Below are positions 33,749 through 37,678 of a DNA stretch of 37,678 nucleotides, piece after piece. Origin of the DNA: Roseomonas sp. 18066 (GTDB taxonomy: Bacteria > Pseudomonadota > Alphaproteobacteria > Acetobacterales > Acetobacteraceae). The notes beneath the pieces are model-generated. The model was not told where the DNA came from, did no database searches, and worked only from the letters and a program-made list of their open reading frames with translations. Made by a program: the position numbers and the translations under genes. The stretch covers positions 1 through 37,678 of the forward strand of contig NZ_CACSJM010000051.1 in the NCBI RefSeq assembly GCF_902706185.1. Reading direction: 5' to 3'. The stretch's first letter is position 1; each line of letters opens with the position of its first letter.

Positions 33749-34699
33749 ATGAGCACGCTGAGCCTGCAAGGACCCCGCCTCGCCGGATGGGGCATCACCG
33801 CCCTCCTGCATGGCGGTGTCCTGGTCTTCCTGATCTTCGGCCTGCCGGAGCATGCGCCGCCGCCGGCCATCGTGCCGCTGGAGATGATCGCGCCGCCCTC
33901 GGCGCCGGAAGTCGCCCAGGAGGAGCCGGCCCCGGTGGCCGAGCGGGTCGATGCGATCGAGCCGCCGGCGCCGCAATCCAGCACCACGCCGCCGCCGCCC
34001 TCGGCGACCGCCGCGCCGCCCGAGCCCGTGCAGGTGCAGCCGCCGCCGCCCGAGGTGACGGCGATGCAGCCGCCGCCGCCGGAGGCCGCGCAGGAGCCCG
34101 AGGTGACCCCGCCGGTCGAGCCCGAGACGCTGCAGGCCGTGGTGCCCGAGGCCGAGCGGCCGCCGGAGCCCGACACGCTGCCGCTGCTGGAGGCCGAGGT
34201 GCCGCCGCCGCCGCCCGCGCCGCCGCCGCCGCCGCCGCAGCAGGCGCGCCCGCCGGCGCCGCCGCCGCCGCGTCCGGTGCCGCGCCGTCCGACACCGCCG
34301 CCGCCGACCGCGACGCCGTATTCGCCGCCCGAGGCGGCGACGACGCCGAGCACCAGCGCGCCGGCCGCCGCCGCGCCGCAGGCCGCAGCCCCCGCGGGCC
34401 GTGGCCCCTCAGGCCCGCCGGTCAGCTACCAGGCGATGATCTCGGCCGCGCTGAACCGCGCCAAGCGCTATCCGAACAGCGCTCGGCTGCGGAAGATCGA
34501 GGGTGTGGTGTCGCTTCGGTTCCGGATGTTGCCGGACGGCTCTGTGACGAGCTGGAGCATCGCGCGCAGCAGCGGCAGCGCCGAGCTGGACGAAGCTGTC
34601 GGCGAGATGATCGAGCGGGCGCGGCTGCCGCCTTTCCCGCCGGAGATGGGCACCGACCCGCTGGACATGGTCGTCCCGATCAACTTCTTCCTGCGCTGA
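33749..34699 (+). CDS. tonB: TonB energy-transducing protein
   Basis: This 316-aa protein has an N-terminal membrane anchor (about 12-31, LAGWGITALLHGGVLVFLIF). A very long Pro/Glu-rich spacer (about 33-225) is longer and richer than in E. coli TonB. The C-terminal TonB domain (about 228-316) has YPNSARLRKIEGVVSLRFRM, SSGSAELDEAV and a final INFFLR. It carries energy from ExbBD to outer-membrane siderophore and vitamin receptors. No TonB-dependent receptor is in the window. The repetitive CCG codons give the spacer a simple DNA sequence. It ends at a bidirectional terminator shared with uvrA. Confidence 0.94.
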   Translation: MSTLSLQGPRLAGWGITALLHGGVLVFLIFGLPEHAPPPAIVPLEMIAPPSAPEVAQEEPAPVAERVDAIEPPAPQSSTTPPPPSATAAPPEPVQVQPPPPEVTAMQPPPPEAAQEPEVTPPVEPETLQAVVPEAERPPEPDTLPLLEAEVPPPPPAPPPPPPQQARPPAPPPPRPVPRRPTPPPPTATPYSPPEAATTPSTSAPAAAAPQAAAPAGRGPSGPPVSYQAMISAALNRAKRYPNSARLRKIEGVVSLRFRMLPDGSVTSWSIARSSGSAELDEAVGEMIERARLPPFPPEMGTDPLDMVVPINFFLR

Positions 34700-34719
34700 A
34701 GCGCTTCTTTTCTTTCTGA

Positions 34720-34769
34720 TAGAAAAAAGATGGGGGTCCGGGGAATTCTTCCCCCGGCCTTTCTTTTTT

Positions 34770-34772
<3 letters not shown>
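34720..34772. terminator. Bidirectional terminator overlapping the uvrA stop codon
   Basis: TAGAAAAAAG (34720-34729) is the exact complement of CTTTTTTCTA (34763-34772), a 10-bp outer stem. Inside it a second stem pairs CCGGGGAA with TTCCCCCGG, with one bulge. The A-run and T-run give a poly-U tail in both directions, so it ends tonB (+) and uvrA (-) transcripts. Its last three bases are the uvrA stop codon. Confidence 0.88.

Positions 34773-37678
<2,906 letters not shown>

Noticed and set aside
33850..34380. Repetitive CCG-rich DNA as a repeat array
   Set aside because: It is the coding sequence for the Pro-rich spacer of TonB.

Overview
The window is about 37.7 kb of very GC-rich DNA with strong G/C bias at third codon positions. 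The gene content suggests an alphaproteobacterium, most likely an Acetobacteraceae/Roseomonas-like member of the Rhodospirillales. This rests on general gene content (hsp20 next to a DUF1150 gene, an exbB-exbD-tonB operon, a def-fmt-truA block, xanthine-dehydrogenase-family PaoABC); the species cannot be read from the sequence. No rRNA, CRISPR array, insertion sequence, integrase or phage gene was found. One tRNA (Thr, CGT) is present.

Region 1 (1-1.4 kb) is poorly coding, with one possible 100-aa reverse-strand gene. Region 2 (1.4-7.1 kb, all +) holds two membrane sensors of c-di-GMP metabolism: a GGDEF protein, and a GGDEF-EAL protein with both domains intact. They flank a catalase-related haem protein. 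The 487-bp gap before the second one carries three hairpins.

Region 3 (7.2-20.1 kb) is a redox and carbonyl-metabolism stretch. It contains an AraC/GlxA regulator relic, an NmrA-like reductase divergent from its probable HxlR regulator, and two small proteins. These are followed by a YdeP/FdhF-type molybdoenzyme, a LysR regulator divergent from an aldo-keto reductase plus SDR pair, a second LysR regulator, and a complete paoABC operon for a periplasmic aldehyde oxidoreductase. No paoD (Moco chaperone) follows paoC.

Region 4 (20.1-24.9 kb) has an OmpR-type response regulator and its histidine kinase, divergent from paoABC. The shared intergenic region holds two oppositely oriented GTTCAG-N5-GTTCAG repeats. 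Convergent with the kinase is a probable operon for an exported esterase-713-like hydrolase, a cytochrome P460 and a DUF4405 membrane cytochrome b.

Region 5 (25-30.4 kb) holds an M20 amidohydrolase with a GntR/FCD regulator and DNA-3-methyladenine glycosylase I. A strong shared terminator follows, then the reverse-strand def-fmt-truA-NUDIX housekeeping block. Region 6 (30.6-37.7 kb) holds hsp20 and its DUF1150 neighbour, tRNA-Thr, a secreted protein with exbB-exbD-tonB behind a Fur-like site, and uvrA running off the right edge. A bidirectional terminator lies between tonB and uvrA.

Most genes belong to known families. The best candidates for something undescribed are the repeat pair between paoABC and the two-component system, the esterase/P460/DUF4405 operon, and the structured leader before the GGDEF-EAL gene.
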